Of a stretch of 64,000 bases of DNA, positions 45,122-54,276 are shown piece by piece. The number at the start of each line of letters is the position of its first letter. The first letter of the stretch is position 1. Position numbers and translations under genes: made by a program. The stretch spans positions 434,001 to 498,000 of the forward strand of contig NZ_CP014671.1 of assembly GCF_001697225.1 (NCBI RefSeq). Direction: 5' to 3'. The notes beneath the pieces were generated by a model. It saw nothing but the letters and a program-made list of their open reading frames with translations. It had not been told where the DNA came from and ran no database searches. Source of the DNA: Immundisolibacter cernigliae. GTDB lineage: Bacteria > Pseudomonadota > Gammaproteobacteria > Immundisolibacterales > Immundisolibacteraceae.

Positions 45122-46524
45122 GCGCGCGCTCCGGCCGCCGCCTGCGCGGGCTGGGCACCGCCGGCCTTGTGCATGCGCGCCAGCCATTCCCGGTAAAAGC
45201 CGCGAAACACGGTCTCGTCCTGGATCTCGACCCCGCTGCACGACTCCAGCGGCCGGATGCCGATGTCCCTGGCGTGGCTGTCCGGACCGGCGATCACCTT
45301 GTCCATGCCGCGGGCGAAGCCCTGAATCCACTCGCTGTGCGCGTCACCAAGCCCGCCGGCGTGGATGTCCTCGTAGCAGGCCACGTCGTCCGGGGTGGCA
45401 ATGCCGCTGGCGTTGAAGAAGTCCTCGTACTGACGCAGCCGGCGACGGCGCCCCGCGGCCGGCTCGCCGCGCGGGGCCAGGCAGAACATGGTCATCTCGG
45501 TGCGATCCGGCGCCAGCGGGCGGATCACCCGCAGCTGCATGCAGGCGCTGTCCACGAACTGGATGTTGGGAAAGAAGTTCAGCACCCGCGGGCGGAACAT
45601 CCACTCCACCTGCTGCGGGTCGACGCCGCGGTCGAGCAGGTCCGGGCGCATCGCCCACAGGGCGCGGTTCTCGCGCAGCGGGTCGGTGCCCCAGAACACG
45701 GTGTGGCCGTGCGGGAAGGTGTAGGTGCCCTGCTCCTGCCCCGCCAGCGCGCCCAGGTTCACCGCCTTGACCTTGTCGGCACCGGCAGCGGCGGCCTCGC
45801 GCGCGCCACGCTGCTGCACGATCTTGGCAAACGTGGAGTGCACCGTGGTCAGGTGGTAGATGTCCATCGTGTTCTCGACCTGGAGCTTCCAGTTGGCGCG
45901 AAACACGTAGGACACCTCGCCGGGCAGGATTTCCATGCCCTGCGCCGACTGCTGGGCGAAGGTGTCGATGAAAAACCGCGCGTCGCCCAGGTAATCCGCG
46001 AGCGCAGGCACGTCCGCCGGCAGGGCGCCGAACACGAAGCCCTGGTAGCTCGCCAGCCGGCCCAGCGGCTTGAGGTCATGGCTCTGCCGGCCGAAGGACG
46101 GCGCGTAGCCGGCCTGCGGCTGGTCTTTGATCTTCACGCACTGCCCGGCGGAATCGAAACACCAGGCGTGATACGGGCACATCTGCACCTGCGCGTTGCC
46201 CTGGCGAGCCGTGTACAGGCGCGTGCCGCGATGTGGACAGGCGTTGACGAAGCCGCGCAGCGCCCCGTCCTGCCCGCGCAGCACCACCACCGGCGTTCGA
46301 CCGATGTGGGTGGTGTAGTAGTCGTTGGCGCTGCGCAACTGGCTTTCGTGACACAGATACACCCAACTGGCCTCGAACACGTGCGCCATTTCCAGCTCGA
46401 AAAGCTCGGCGTCCCGAAACAGGTCGCGATGCACATTGAACTGGCTCTGCGCCGGCTGGTCGACGAAGTAGCGGCCGGGGTCGGTCAGCGCCGGGTGGCG
46501 GCCGTCAGTCACTCGCATGTCCAT
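45118..46524 (-). CDS. Aromatic dioxygenase, alpha subunit (BenA/XylX-like)
   Basis: 468 residues from ATG 46524 after GAGAGGAGGGG. Rieske ligands are C96/H98 (NACPHRGTRL) and C116/H119 (MCPYHAWCF); the iron site is D221, H224 and H229 in ENTMDIYHLTTVHSTF. The length and sequence suit the benzoate, toluate and 2-halobenzoate 1,2-dioxygenase group, which attack aromatic acids and normally use a single BenC-type reductase; no reductase gene is present. The amidohydrolase gene just upstream (13-base gap) is probably in the same transcript. Confidence 0.92.
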   Translation of the reverse strand: MDMRVTDGRHPALTDPGRYFVDQPAQSQFNVHRDLFRDAELFELEMAHVFEASWVYLCHESQLRSANDYYTTHIGRTPVVVLRGQDGALRGFVNACPHRGTRLYTARQGNAQVQMCPYHAWCFDSAGQCVKIKDQPQAGYAPSFGRQSHDLKPLGRLASYQGFVFGALPADVPALADYLGDARFFIDTFAQQSAQGMEILPGEVSYVFRANWKLQVENTMDIYHLTTVHSTFAKIVQQRGAREAAAAGADKVKAVNLGALAGQEQGTYTFPHGHTVFWGTDPLRENRALWAMRPDLLDRGVDPQQVEWMFRPRVLNFFPNIQFVDSACMQLRVIRPLAPDRTEMTMFCLAPRGEPAAGRRRRLRQYEDFFNASGIATPDDVACYEDIHAGGLGDAHSEWIQGFARGMDKVIAGPDSHARDIGIRPLESCSGVEIQDETVFRGFYREWLARMHKAGGAQPAQAAAGARA

Positions 46525-46537
46525 GATTCCCCTCCTC

Positions 46538-48208
46538 TCAGTTCACAGCCACGCCGGGCAGCGCGCCGGTGTGCCGGCCGTGGTCGAACACCAGGCGGCC
46601 ATTGACGATGGTGCAGTCCACGCCGCGCGCCTCGGCGATCATGCGTTTGCCACCGGCCGGCAGATCGGCCACCAGGTGCGGGCGGCGGTCCGAGCCGACC
46701 GTGGCGGGGTCGAACACCACGATGTCCGCGAAGTAACCCTCCTTCAGCAGGCCCCGCTCGCGGATGCCGAACAGGCCGGCGGCTTCAGACGTGATGCGCT
46801 GCACGGCGCGCTCCAGGCTCATCAGCTTGCGTTCGCGCACCCAGTAGCCGAGCAGATAGGTCGTGTAGCCGGCCTCGCACAGCATGTCCACGTGCGCCCC
46901 GCCGTCGCCAAGACCAATGCGGATGCGGGGGTCGGTGAGCATGCGGGCCAGGTTGGCCTCGTCCGAGTTGGCCACTGCCACCCGAAAGCGCGTGTTCACG
47001 TCGTCCGCAATCGCTAGATCCAGGAACGTGTCGCACGGGTCGGCGCCGCGCTCGGCGGCGATGTCCGCCACCGTGCGCCCCAGCAGCGGCTGCAGGTCCG
47101 GGTTGTCCGCCGACAGCAACTCGAAGTGGTTCCAGTCGCGCACCAGCGAGCGGCCCTCGGCCATGTCGGCGCGGAAGGTGCGCCGGAAAGCGGTGTCCGC
47201 ATACAGCGCTTTCTGCACCTCGACCGGCTGGTTGAAGGCCGCCTTCCAGGCCGGCAGCGGCGCGAACATGAACGGATTGCGCACGTCCGCCTCGGCCATG
47301 AACGGCCGCACCACGGTCTGCGGATAACAGCCTCTGGCGGTCAGGTGCCCTGCCCGCTCCACGGCGGCAAAGGCGCAGCCCGGACTGGAATTGAGGTCCA
47401 GCAGCGTCAGCCAGGTCACCGGCCGGCCGCTTTGCTCGCACAGCAGCTCCAGCAGGGCGACGTCCTCGTCCTGCAGGTGCGCCAGTTTTTTGGTCACGGC
47501 GATCTCGATGCCGCCGCGACCATGTTTGCCCACCGTGCGGGCATAGGCGGCGAACTCGTCGTTGCTGGTCAGGCGACTGGCCAGCGGCGTGCCGTTGTAG
47601 CCGACGTGGTTGGGCTGCTGGGACGAACTGAACCCCAGCGCCCCGGCCGACAGTGCATCCCCCAGCAGGCCGCACAGCGTCTCGGTCTCGGCCGCCGTCG
47701 CGGCGCGCTCGCTGGCCGCCTCGCCCAGCGCATAGGTCCGCAGCGGCGACAGCGGCACCAGAAAGCCCAGATTGATGGCGCTGCCCCGCCCCAGCGTGGC
47801 GGCCATGAACTCGCCAAACGACTCCCACTGCCAGTCGATGCCGGCCTCCAGCACCTCGCGCGACATCGCCTCCACGTTGATCAGATCCCACAGCGCGCGT
47901 TCGCGCGTGTCCGGCCGGCACGGCGCCAGACCCACGCCGCAGTTGCCGATCACCGTGGTGGTGACGCCGTGCCAGGCCGTGGGCGTGACCAGCGGATCCC
48001 AGGACAACTGCGCGTCGTAGTGCGTGTGCGGGTCGATGAAACCGGGCGCCACCACCCGGCCGGTGGCGTCGACGGTCTGCGTCGCCTCGCCGGTGATCTG
48101 GCCAATCTTGACGATGCGCCCGTCCCTGACCGCCACATCGGCCACAAAACCGGCGCCGCCGCTGCCATCCACCAGCGTGCCGCCGCGGATGACCAGGTCG
48201 TAGGCCAT
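46538..48208 (-). CDS. Amidohydrolase, N-acyl-D-amino-acid deacylase family
   Basis: 556 residues from ATG 48208, preceded by GAGGAG. Begins MAYDLVIRGGTLVDGSGG; the metal motif HTHYDAQLSWDPLVTPTAWH and TTTVIGNCGVGLAP are characteristic of D-aminoacylases, as is the C-terminal RGLLKEGYFADIVVFDPATV. The substrate is unknown. Leading a dioxygenase operon, it may release an aromatic acid from an amide or N-acyl conjugate; that is inference. Confidence 0.88.
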   Translation of the reverse strand: MAYDLVIRGGTLVDGSGGAGFVADVAVRDGRIVKIGQITGEATQTVDATGRVVAPGFIDPHTHYDAQLSWDPLVTPTAWHGVTTTVIGNCGVGLAPCRPDTRERALWDLINVEAMSREVLEAGIDWQWESFGEFMAATLGRGSAINLGFLVPLSPLRTYALGEAASERAATAAETETLCGLLGDALSAGALGFSSSQQPNHVGYNGTPLASRLTSNDEFAAYARTVGKHGRGGIEIAVTKKLAHLQDEDVALLELLCEQSGRPVTWLTLLDLNSSPGCAFAAVERAGHLTARGCYPQTVVRPFMAEADVRNPFMFAPLPAWKAAFNQPVEVQKALYADTAFRRTFRADMAEGRSLVRDWNHFELLSADNPDLQPLLGRTVADIAAERGADPCDTFLDLAIADDVNTRFRVAVANSDEANLARMLTDPRIRIGLGDGGAHVDMLCEAGYTTYLLGYWVRERKLMSLERAVQRITSEAAGLFGIRERGLLKEGYFADIVVFDPATVGSDRRPHLVADLPAGGKRMIAEARGVDCTIVNGRLVFDHGRHTGALPGVAVN

Positions 48209-48404
48209 GACGTTCTCCTCGTTGAAATCGCTTTGTCCGTCCCTGACCGATGGGTCCGGGCGTCCCTGCCACGGCCATTTACGGCATGGTAGCAGCACCA
48301 GAACGGTCGTTCAGTCACGCCGCTGGACCGGGCGCGCGGCGCCGCCGACAATGCCAGCAACAGCCGCCGGCATCCGGCCGCGGCGCGAGTGCAGGAGCCA
48401 AGCC

Positions 48405-49499
48405 ATGCTGTCGATGAAAGCCGTTGTCGTGCGCGACCAGAACCAGTACGCCGTCGAGACCGTGAACCTGGACCCGCCCAAGACCGGCGAAGTGCTGGTG
48501 CGCATCAAGGCCTGCGGCGTGTGCCACTCGGACATCTCCATCATCAACGGCACCATCCCGCAGCCGTTCCCGGCCGTCATCGGCCACGAGGGCGCCGGCA
48601 TCGTCGAGCAAATCGGCGAGGGCGTGCGCACCGTCAAGCCCGGCGATCACGTGGTGATGTCCTTCGTGCCGCGCTGCGGCGAGTGCTTCCACTGCCTGCA
48701 CGACCAGCCGTTCCTGTGCACCGTCAGCCCGCCGGACGGCACGCTGTTCGACGGCACCAGCCGCATCCACCAGGACGGCAAGCGCTTCTACACCATGTCC
48801 TTCCTGGGCAACATGGCCGAGTACGCCGTGGTGCCGGAAGCCTGCGTCGTGTCCGTGGACAAGAGCGTGCCGTTCAAGGCCGCGGCGCTGGTCGGCTGCG
48901 GCGTTACCACCGGCGTCGGTGCCGTCATCAACACCGCCGAGGTCAAGCCCGGCAGCACCGTGGCCGTGTTCGGCTGCGGCGGCGTGGGCCTCTCAGTGAT
49001 CCAGGGCGCACGCATTGCCGGCGCGCGCATGGTGATCGCGGTCGATCTGTCGCGCGAAAAGCTGGAAATGGCCAAGGGCTTTGGCGCCACCCACACCGTG
49101 GAACCGGGCAGCGACCCGGTCAAGGAAATCATGGGCCTGACCGGCGGCATTGGCGCCGACTACGCCTTCGAGGTGGTCGGCATCGGCAAACTGGTGGAGA
49201 CTGCCTTCAAAGCCACCCGCCGCGGCGGCATGACCGTGGTCGTCGGCGTCGGCAGCAAGGACGACCGCTACTCCTTCAACAGCCTGATCCTGCCGTTCAC
49301 CGCCAAGACCGTGAAAGGCTCCATGTACGGCAGCGCCAACTTCAAGGTCGACTTCCCGATGTTGCTCGACCTCTACAAGGCCGGCAAACTCGACCTTGAC
49401 CACATGGTGACCCGCACCTACACCATCGACGAAGCCGGCCAGGCGTTTGCGGACCTGGAAGCCGGGCGCAATGCACGGGGGGTGATTGTGTTTGATTGA
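48405..49499 (+). CDS. Zinc-dependent alcohol dehydrogenase (class III/NDMA-like MDR)
   Basis: 364 residues from ATG 48405 after AGGAG. Catalytic zinc: C40 (KACGVCHSD), H61 and E62 (GHEGAG). Structural zinc: C91, C94, C97 and C105 (PRCGECFHCLHDQPFLC). NAD motif GCGGVGLS and AVDLSREKLEMAK. Related to aryl-alcohol and long-chain alcohol dehydrogenases; aromatic alcohols are likely substrates given the setting. Divergent from the amidohydrolase gene. Confidence 0.92.
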   Translation: MLSMKAVVVRDQNQYAVETVNLDPPKTGEVLVRIKACGVCHSDISIINGTIPQPFPAVIGHEGAGIVEQIGEGVRTVKPGDHVVMSFVPRCGECFHCLHDQPFLCTVSPPDGTLFDGTSRIHQDGKRFYTMSFLGNMAEYAVVPEACVVSVDKSVPFKAAALVGCGVTTGVGAVINTAEVKPGSTVAVFGCGGVGLSVIQGARIAGARMVIAVDLSREKLEMAKGFGATHTVEPGSDPVKEIMGLTGGIGADYAFEVVGIGKLVETAFKATRRGGMTVVVGVGSKDDRYSFNSLILPFTAKTVKGSMYGSANFKVDFPMLLDLYKAGKLDLDHMVTRTYTIDEAGQAFADLEAGRNARGVIVFD

Positions 49500-49691
49500 G
49501 TGGGCCTGGCGTTTTGAGGCGGCCAGGGTGGACAATCTGGCGCACCGCCCCAACCGTTTGATTTGCCGACGAAATGCCAGACTCTTTGTTCAAGGTTATA
49601 CGCCACTTGGTGTACATTTTACATTAGACCCAACTTTATACCGATACGCGCTATTGTCAGTTTCTAAACGAAGAGAACGGAGGGCCGGAGC

Positions 49692-50042
49692 ATGTTCAAA
49701 CTAATTTGTCACGCCACAAAGAACTACGCCAGCATCAAGTTGTTGGACCGCGGTTCGGACGCGCTACTCTTTCGATATGTGCCATATTTTCAGCGCGATT
49801 TACCACCAAATGCAAAAAAAGTAATGTCCGAGCTGATCAGGCGGCAGTATTTAGACGTAACGGATAGAGCGCTCACATTTGAGGAAGCTGCGGCCTGCAA
49901 GCTCATTGTTCTCTACCAAATGCACGCGGCGGTTGGCCGTGAACAGCATATTGAGGCAGCAATGGATCGTTTTGAAAGCGACTTCTCGAACAAACTGTCG
50001 CCCAAGTACGCGATGGCGCTAAATGCACGAAGAATTTTTTGA
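49692..50042 (+). CDS. Hypothetical protein in an AT-richer patch
   Basis: 116 residues, MFKLICHATKNYASIKLLDR to NKLSPKYAMALNARRIF, preceded by an AACGGAGG ribosome site. It has no recognised domain. Its codon use and base composition are less GC-rich than the flanking genes, a sign of recent arrival. 49500-49691 holds no gene but is clearly AT-richer. Confidence 0.65.
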   Translation: MFKLICHATKNYASIKLLDRGSDALLFRYVPYFQRDLPPNAKKVMSELIRRQYLDVTDRALTFEEAAACKLIVLYQMHAAVGREQHIEAAMDRFESDFSNKLSPKYAMALNARRIF

Positions 50043-50087
50043 CATACTGGGTTTCCAGTCCGCGTAGGGCGGAATAGCGTAGCCCGC

Positions 50088-50282
50088 GTAGGTTGGGCTG
50101 ACGCAGGAAGCCCAACGTCGTTTACACCGATACCGGGGCAAAAAGGCTGCCATGCGCAACCTGCCCGACGGAGCGCTTTCTGTTCGCGGTTCGTGTGGGG
50201 AATGCAAGACGCGCGGGCTTCGCGAGCGTGTTTTTCGGACGACGGTTGAATCTGTTGGGCTTCCTGCGTCAGCCCAACCTAC
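50088..50282. mobile_element. REP-bounded miniature element, copy 1
   Basis: A 29-bp perfect terminal inverted repeat (50088-50116 and 50254-50282). Each end begins GTAGGTTGGGCTGACG and is itself a hairpin (TTGGGCT...AGCCCAA) preceded by GTAG, the layout of RAYT-linked REP sequences. A 137-base core without a plausible gene lies between. Just left of it is half of another REP (GTAGGGCGGAATAGCG at 50065). Confidence 0.8.
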
Positions 50283-50307
50283 ATGAACTACGCTACATGG
50301 AGATGTA

Positions 50308-50667
50308 ATGGCTGATCCAGCAATTTCCTTCGCTAGTAATTTTGATGCCAGCTTCCGATCGCTGACGCGGGGGTTCACCCATAACGAAATCCCACTATTT
50401 CGGGCAATGCATTCTGCCTTAGTGGGATTGAGCGGACAGTTTCAGATTGAGGAATACCACGGCACCTCACATCAGGTTACGTTTACGGGCAATGGCTCCT
50501 ACGCGCGAACGCAGGCACGTTGTGAGTTAAGTGATCTTATGATAGTTACTTACTCGCCAATCTCTCGCCATGTACGACTGACCTATCTGCAAGCCAAATC
50601 TGAAAGGGCAACACTACACTCTGTTTGCGGAAGGCCATTCTCCGCCAATCTCGAACAGCCCGCGTAG
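50308..50667 (+). CDS. Truncated hypothetical protein, possible PD-(D/E)XK-like core
   Basis: 119 residues from ATG 50308 (GGAG 5 bases upstream): MADPAISFASNFDASFRSLT to SVCGRPFSANLEQPA. The stretch ELSDLMIVTYS then RLTYLQAKSE has a D..(Q)xK pattern seen in restriction-type nucleases; this is a weak guess. The stop codon TAG is part of the REP at 50664-50693, so the coding region was probably cut short by insertion of the repeat. Base composition is unlike the core genes. Confidence 0.5.
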   Translation: MADPAISFASNFDASFRSLTRGFTHNEIPLFRAMHSALVGLSGQFQIEEYHGTSHQVTFTGNGSYARTQARCELSDLMIVTYSPISRHVRLTYLQAKSERATLHSVCGRPFSANLEQPA

Positions 50668-50693
50668 GGCGGAATAGCGCAGCGTATTCCGCC
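50664..50693. repeat. REP, GTAGGGCGGAATA family
   Basis: GTAG, then GGCGGAATA...TATTCCGCC hairpin. The same repeat lies at 54444-54473 (reversed) and 55421-55450, with a variant at 55531-55552. Confidence 0.85.
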
Positions 50694-50714
50694 TTCCGGG
50701 TTGCCCCGCAGCCC

Positions 50715-50902
50715 GGTTGGGCTGACGCAGAAAGCCCAACGTCGTATACACCGATAGCGGCACACAAAGGTTGCCAGGCGCAACCTGCCCGAAGGAGCGC
50801 TTTCTGTTCGCGGTTCGTGTGGGGAATGCAGGACGCGGGGGCGTCGCGAGTGTGTTTTTCGGACGACGATTGAATGTGTTGGGCTTGCTGCGTCAGCCCA
50901 AC
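50715..50902. mobile_element. REP-bounded miniature element, copy 2
   Basis: 188 bases, ends 50715-50740 and 50878-50902, near-perfect inverted repeats of the same sequence as copy 1 with a few changes. The internal part matches copy 1 closely along its whole length (for example GGAGCGCTTTCTGTTCGCGG in both). Same orientation, 600 bases from copy 1. The 379-base gap 50668-51046 holds this element, the REP before it and a further repeat at about 50923-50990. Confidence 0.8.
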
Positions 50903-50922
50903 GTGACTCCGACACCTTCGTC

Positions 50923-50990
50923 ATTCCGGCCAAAGCCGGAATCCAGAGTGGTGAGGGACTGGACCCCGGCTTTCGCCGGGGTGACGATAA
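50923..50990. repeat. Dispersed repeat of the CGTCATTCCGGC...GGGGTGACG type
   Basis: CGTCATTCCGGCCAAAGCCG, then TGGACCCCGGCTTTCGCCGG and GGTGACG, forming two hairpins with CGTCA/TGACG ends. This pattern is common between genes in many proteobacteria. A further GGGGTGACGAT follows at about 50999. Confidence 0.7.
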
Positions 50991-51046
50991 ATGGGGCCGG
51001 GGTGACGATCCGGCCTTGCATCCCGTGGCCGGATAACAGTATCTAC

Positions 51047-51376
51047 ATGAACTCCTTATATCAGGCGTCAGGAATCGTGAAGAACCCTACAAGCAAGACT
51101 CTGGCCGTCGTGTACATCGCCTTCGTTGGCGCGCTCATCGCCTGGGCCGTTGACATTTGGCACCTCCGGTGCGAGGGGTTTGGTTGCACCGGCGTTGGTG
51201 TTGCTTGGTTGGGATGGGTCGGGCTCTTTCTCACGGGCTTGGTCTTGGGTCTTGTCCTTCGCACGCTGTCCTCGCCAGGCGCCTTTCTTGCCAGGAGTAC
51301 AAAGCTTGCCTTCTGGCTTCAAGTAGCTACGGGCGGCACTCTTTTTGTGCTGTGGGTTTCTAGAAATGCCGTCTAA
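51047..51376 (+). CDS. Small membrane protein of unknown function
   Basis: 109 residues with three hydrophobic segments: LAVVYIAFVGALIAWAVDIW, VAWLGWVGLFLTGLVLGLVL and LAFWLQVATGGTLFVLWVSR. No family recognised and no strong ribosome site. It lies in the repeat-rich patch after the second miniature element. Confidence 0.5.
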   Translation: MNSLYQASGIVKNPTSKTLAVVYIAFVGALIAWAVDIWHLRCEGFGCTGVGVAWLGWVGLFLTGLVLGLVLRTLSSPGAFLARSTKLAFWLQVATGGTLFVLWVSRNAV

Positions 51377-51418
51377 CGCTTCCATCGAGGAGCACGCCCA
51401 TACAGCGGTCACCATACA

Positions 51419-51473
51419 GGGGTCAGGTCTGGAATCTAGATTAATGTATAAACTCTGCTTTGTACCTGACCCC
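51419..51473. repeat. GGGGTCAGGT inverted repeat with T tract
   Basis: GGGGTCAGGT at 51419-51428 and ACCTGACCCC at 51464-51473 enclose 35 AT-rich bases; ATTTTTTT follows. This outer sequence resembles a widespread RAYT-associated repeat. The hairpin plus T run could also stop transcription from the left before gloA. Confidence 0.65.
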
Positions 51474-51519
51474 ATTTTTTTCCGCACGGCTTCCCCAAAC
51501 CACGCCAAGGAAACACATC

Positions 51520-51909
51520 ATGCGTTTGCTCCATACCATGCTGCGAGTCGGTAACCTGGACAAATCCATCGACTTCTACACCAACGTGCTCGGCATGCGG
51601 GTGCTGCGCCGCACGGACTACCCCGACGGCAAGTTCACGCTGGCGTTTGTGGGCTACCAGGACGAGTCCGCGGGTGCCGTCATCGAGCTCACCCACAACT
51701 GGGACACCGACAAGTACGACCTGGGCAACGGCTACGGCCACATCGCCGTGGAAGTGGACGACGCCTACGAGGCCTGCAAGAACGTGAAGGAACGCGGCGG
51801 CAAGGTCACGCGCGAAGCCGGCCCCATGAAGCACGGCACCACCGTCATCGCCTTCGTGGAAGACCCCGACGGCTACAAGATCGAGTTCATCCAGAAGAAG
51901 TCCATGTAG
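51520..51909 (+). CDS. gloA: Lactoylglutathione lyase (glyoxalase I)
   Basis: 129 residues. Metal ligands H5, E56, H74 and E122 fall at the same positions as in the E. coli nickel enzyme, and the short form without inserts indicates the Ni/Co-activated class. Converts the methylglyoxal-glutathione hemithioacetal to S-lactoylglutathione. Stands alone after the repeat patch; downstream bases 51910-52005 may be a decayed miniature-element remnant. Confidence 0.95.
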   Translation: MRLLHTMLRVGNLDKSIDFYTNVLGMRVLRRTDYPDGKFTLAFVGYQDESAGAVIELTHNWDTDKYDLGNGYGHIAVEVDDAYEACKNVKERGGKVTREAGPMKHGTTVIAFVEDPDGYKIEFIQKKSM

Positions 51910-52012
51910 CTGGGGCGGACGCAGGAATCCCCACAGATTTCACCCTCATCCTTAAAAACGCGTGCGAAGCCCGTGCGTTTTGCATCCCACCCAAGCATCA
52001 CCATTCACGCGC

Positions 52013-52234
52013 CTACCGATCCGGGCGCTTGCCCGCGCGGCGCCAGACCTGCCGCGCGGCCATGGCCGGAATGACCACAACCACCAGCCAGCCCACAATC
52101 AGAACCCCGCCCTGCGCCGCGCCGGGCAACAGGTCGCTGTGCGGGCCGGCAAGAACCATCACGACCAGCAACGCAAGCGCCCCAACCACCGCCAGGGCTG
52201 CAAGATAAGCAACGCCGGCCAGCAAGACCCTCAC
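52013..52234 (-). CDS. Small two-helix membrane protein
   Basis: 73 residues from a GTG: VRVLLAGVAYLAALAVVGAL, LLVVMVLAGPHSDLLPG, then GGVLIVGWLVVVVIPAMAA and a basic tail. Two membrane helices with the loop AGPHSDLLPG. I do not know its function. Lies 91 bases after metY on the same strand. Confidence 0.65.
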   Translation of the reverse strand: MRVLLAGVAYLAALAVVGALALLVVMVLAGPHSDLLPGAAQGGVLIVGWLVVVVIPAMAARQVWRRAGKRPDR

Positions 52235-52325
52235 GGCAACGGCTGCCGGTCGGTGCGGGTGAGACGTCCGCCGTCAGTCGCGGCGAGCGCCACGCGGGGC
52301 ATGCCCCGTCGCGCGCCCGTGGAAC

Positions 52326-53609
52326 CTACGCGCTGGCCGCCGCCAGCGCCTGATCGATGTCCCACAGGATGTCGTCCACGTGCTCCAGGCCCACGGACAT
52401 GCGCACCATGTCGGGCAACACACCGGCGGCGATTTGCTGCGCGTCGTCGAGCTGGCGGTGCGTGGTGGAAGCCGGGTGGATGATCAGCGTGCGCGTGTCG
52501 CCGATGTTGGCCAGATGGCTCATGAACTGCGCGGATTCGATGAAGCGCACGCCCGCCGCCACGCCGCCCTTCACCCCAAACGCCAGCAGGCCGGACGCCC
52601 CGCGCATCTGCCGCTGCACCAGCGCGTGCTGCGGATGCTCCGGCAGGCCGGGATAGCTCACCCAGCTCACGCGCGGGTCGGCGCGCAGGAACTCGGCCAC
52701 GCGCAGCGCATTCGCGCAGTGGCGCTCCATGCGCACCGGCAGCGTTTCGATGCCCTGCAGGATCTGCCACGCGCTGGTCGGCGCCAGCGCCGCGCCATAC
52801 ACGCGCAGCGTTTCCATGCGCGCACGCATGGTGAAGCCGAAGTCGCCGAAGGTCTCGTAGAACTTCACGCCGTGGTAGCCGGGCGAGGGTTCGGTCATGC
52901 CCGGGAATTTGCCGTTGTCCCAGGGGAATTTGCCGCTCTCGACGATCACGCCGGCCAGCGTGGTGCCGTGGCCGCCCAGGTACTTGGTCGCCGAATGCAC
53001 CACGATATCCGCGCCAAAGGCGATCGGGTTGCACAGGAATGGCGACGGCACCGTGTTGTCGATTACCAGCGGCACGCCGTGCGCGTGCGCCACGTCGGCC
53101 ACCGCGGCGATGTCCAGCACCGTCAGGCTCGGGTTGCCCAGGCTCTCGGCGAACACCGCGCGCGTGTTCGGCCGCATGGCGGCGGCAAAGGCGTCCGGCT
53201 GCGTGGCATCCACAAAGCTGGTCTCGATACCGAACTTGGCCAGATTCACCGCCAGCAGGGTCACCGTGCCGCCGTACAGCGCGCCGGCCGCCACGATGTG
53301 GTCGCCGTGTTCCAGCAGGGTCATCAGCGCCATTGCCTCGGCGGCCATGCCGCTGGCCGACGCGACCGCGGCGCGGCCGCCTTCGAGCGCCGCCACGCGC
53401 TCTTCCAGCGCCGCCACGGTCGGGTTGCTCAGCCGCGAATAGACGTTGCCGAAGGTTTGCAGGTTGAACAGCGAGGCCGCGTGGTCGGCGCTGTCGAACA
53501 CGAAGCTGGTGGTCTGGTAGATGGGCAGCGCGCGGGCGCCGGTGGCAGCGTCCGGAATCTGGCCGGCGTGGATGGCCAGCGTCTCGGGCTTGAACTGACG
53601 GTCAGCCAT
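52326..53609 (-). CDS. metY: O-acetylhomoserine sulfhydrylase (Cys/Met-metabolism PLP enzyme)
   Basis: 427 residues. PLP lysine K209 in VVHSATKYLGGHGT; YSRLSNPTVAALEERVAALE and IETLPVRMERHCANALRVAE are typical of O-acetylhomoserine aminocarboxypropyltransferases, which are longer than cystathionine synthases. Makes homocysteine (or methionine) from O-acetylhomoserine and sulfide (or methanethiol). Lies 12 bases after the CoA-binding gene. Confidence 0.92.
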   Translation of the reverse strand: MADRQFKPETLAIHAGQIPDAATGARALPIYQTTSFVFDSADHAASLFNLQTFGNVYSRLSNPTVAALEERVAALEGGRAAVASASGMAAEAMALMTLLEHGDHIVAAGALYGGTVTLLAVNLAKFGIETSFVDATQPDAFAAAMRPNTRAVFAESLGNPSLTVLDIAAVADVAHAHGVPLVIDNTVPSPFLCNPIAFGADIVVHSATKYLGGHGTTLAGVIVESGKFPWDNGKFPGMTEPSPGYHGVKFYETFGDFGFTMRARMETLRVYGAALAPTSAWQILQGIETLPVRMERHCANALRVAEFLRADPRVSWVSYPGLPEHPQHALVQRQMRGASGLLAFGVKGGVAAGVRFIESAQFMSHLANIGDTRTLIIHPASTTHRQLDDAQQIAAGVLPDMVRMSVGLEHVDDILWDIDQALAAASA

Positions 53610-53621
53610 CGCGTGCCCGCT

Positions 53622-54083
53622 TCAGTGCGGTCGGCGCGCGGAAATCACGCGCGTGTTCACGCCCGCCCAGTGCAGGCCGCCGAACAGGCGCGCGTGCTCG
53701 ATCTTCACGCAGCGGTCCAGCACCGAATCGAGCCCCGCCGCGCGCGCCAGGCGGTCGGCTTCGAGGTTCATCACGCCAAGCTGCTGCCACAGGCATTTTG
53801 CGCCAATGGCGATCGCCTGCTCGGCAATCGGCAGCACGTCTTGCGTGCGGCGGAACACGTCCACCATGTCCACCGCGTGCGGGATGTCGGCGAGGCTTGC
53901 ATAGCAGCGCTCGCCCAGCACCTCCTCATAGCGCGGGTTCACCGGCACGATGCGGTAACCGTGGTGCTGCATGTACTTGGCGGCAAAGTAGCTGGGGCGG
54001 TTCCAGTCCGCCGACAGGCCCACCACGGCGATGGTGCGGCAGGCGGTCAGGATGCGGCGCAGGGTTGTGATGTCGTCGGCCAT
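53622..54083 (-). CDS. CoA-binding protein (YccU-like)
   Basis: 153 residues from ATG 54083. Rossmann-like CoA-binding domain: ILTACRTIAVVGLSADWNRP, YMQHHGYRIVPVNPRYEEVL and CLWQQLGVMNLEADRLA. The family is small and widespread; E. coli YccU is related. Physiological role unknown. Probably cotranscribed with metY. Confidence 0.9.
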   Translation of the reverse strand: MADDITTLRRILTACRTIAVVGLSADWNRPSYFAAKYMQHHGYRIVPVNPRYEEVLGERCYASLADIPHAVDMVDVFRRTQDVLPIAEQAIAIGAKCLWQQLGVMNLEADRLARAAGLDSVLDRCVKIEHARLFGGLHWAGVNTRVISARRPH

Positions 54084-54251
54084 CCGCAGATCGTAACAGT
54101 CCTGCGTAGGGAGCAATGAGCGCAGCGCGTTGCGCCGCATTTGCGAAGCCTGCGCGTTTTGCATTTCACCCAAGCATCACGCACAGAAGCGGTTCGTCCG
54201 GCGGGTTGCAGCCGGCAATCTTTGTACTCCAGCGTTCCCGGTGTAGACGAT

Positions 54252-54276
54252 GTTGGGCTTCCTGCGTCAGCCCAAC
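54252..54276. repeat. Single end of the miniature element abutting the RAYT remnant
   Basis: GTTGGGCTTCCTGCGTCAGC followed by CCAAC is identical to the right end of copy 1. Sequence to its left (from about 54137) is a diverged version of the element core, reversed. It joins directly to a transposase remnant at 54277. Confidence 0.75.

Noticed and set aside
50583-50933. A minus-strand ORF shared by the miniature elements (SPRVLHSPHEPRTESAPSG)
   Set aside because: It recurs in both copies only because the DNA is repeated; the frame is interrupted differently in each and no ribosome site or domain is seen.
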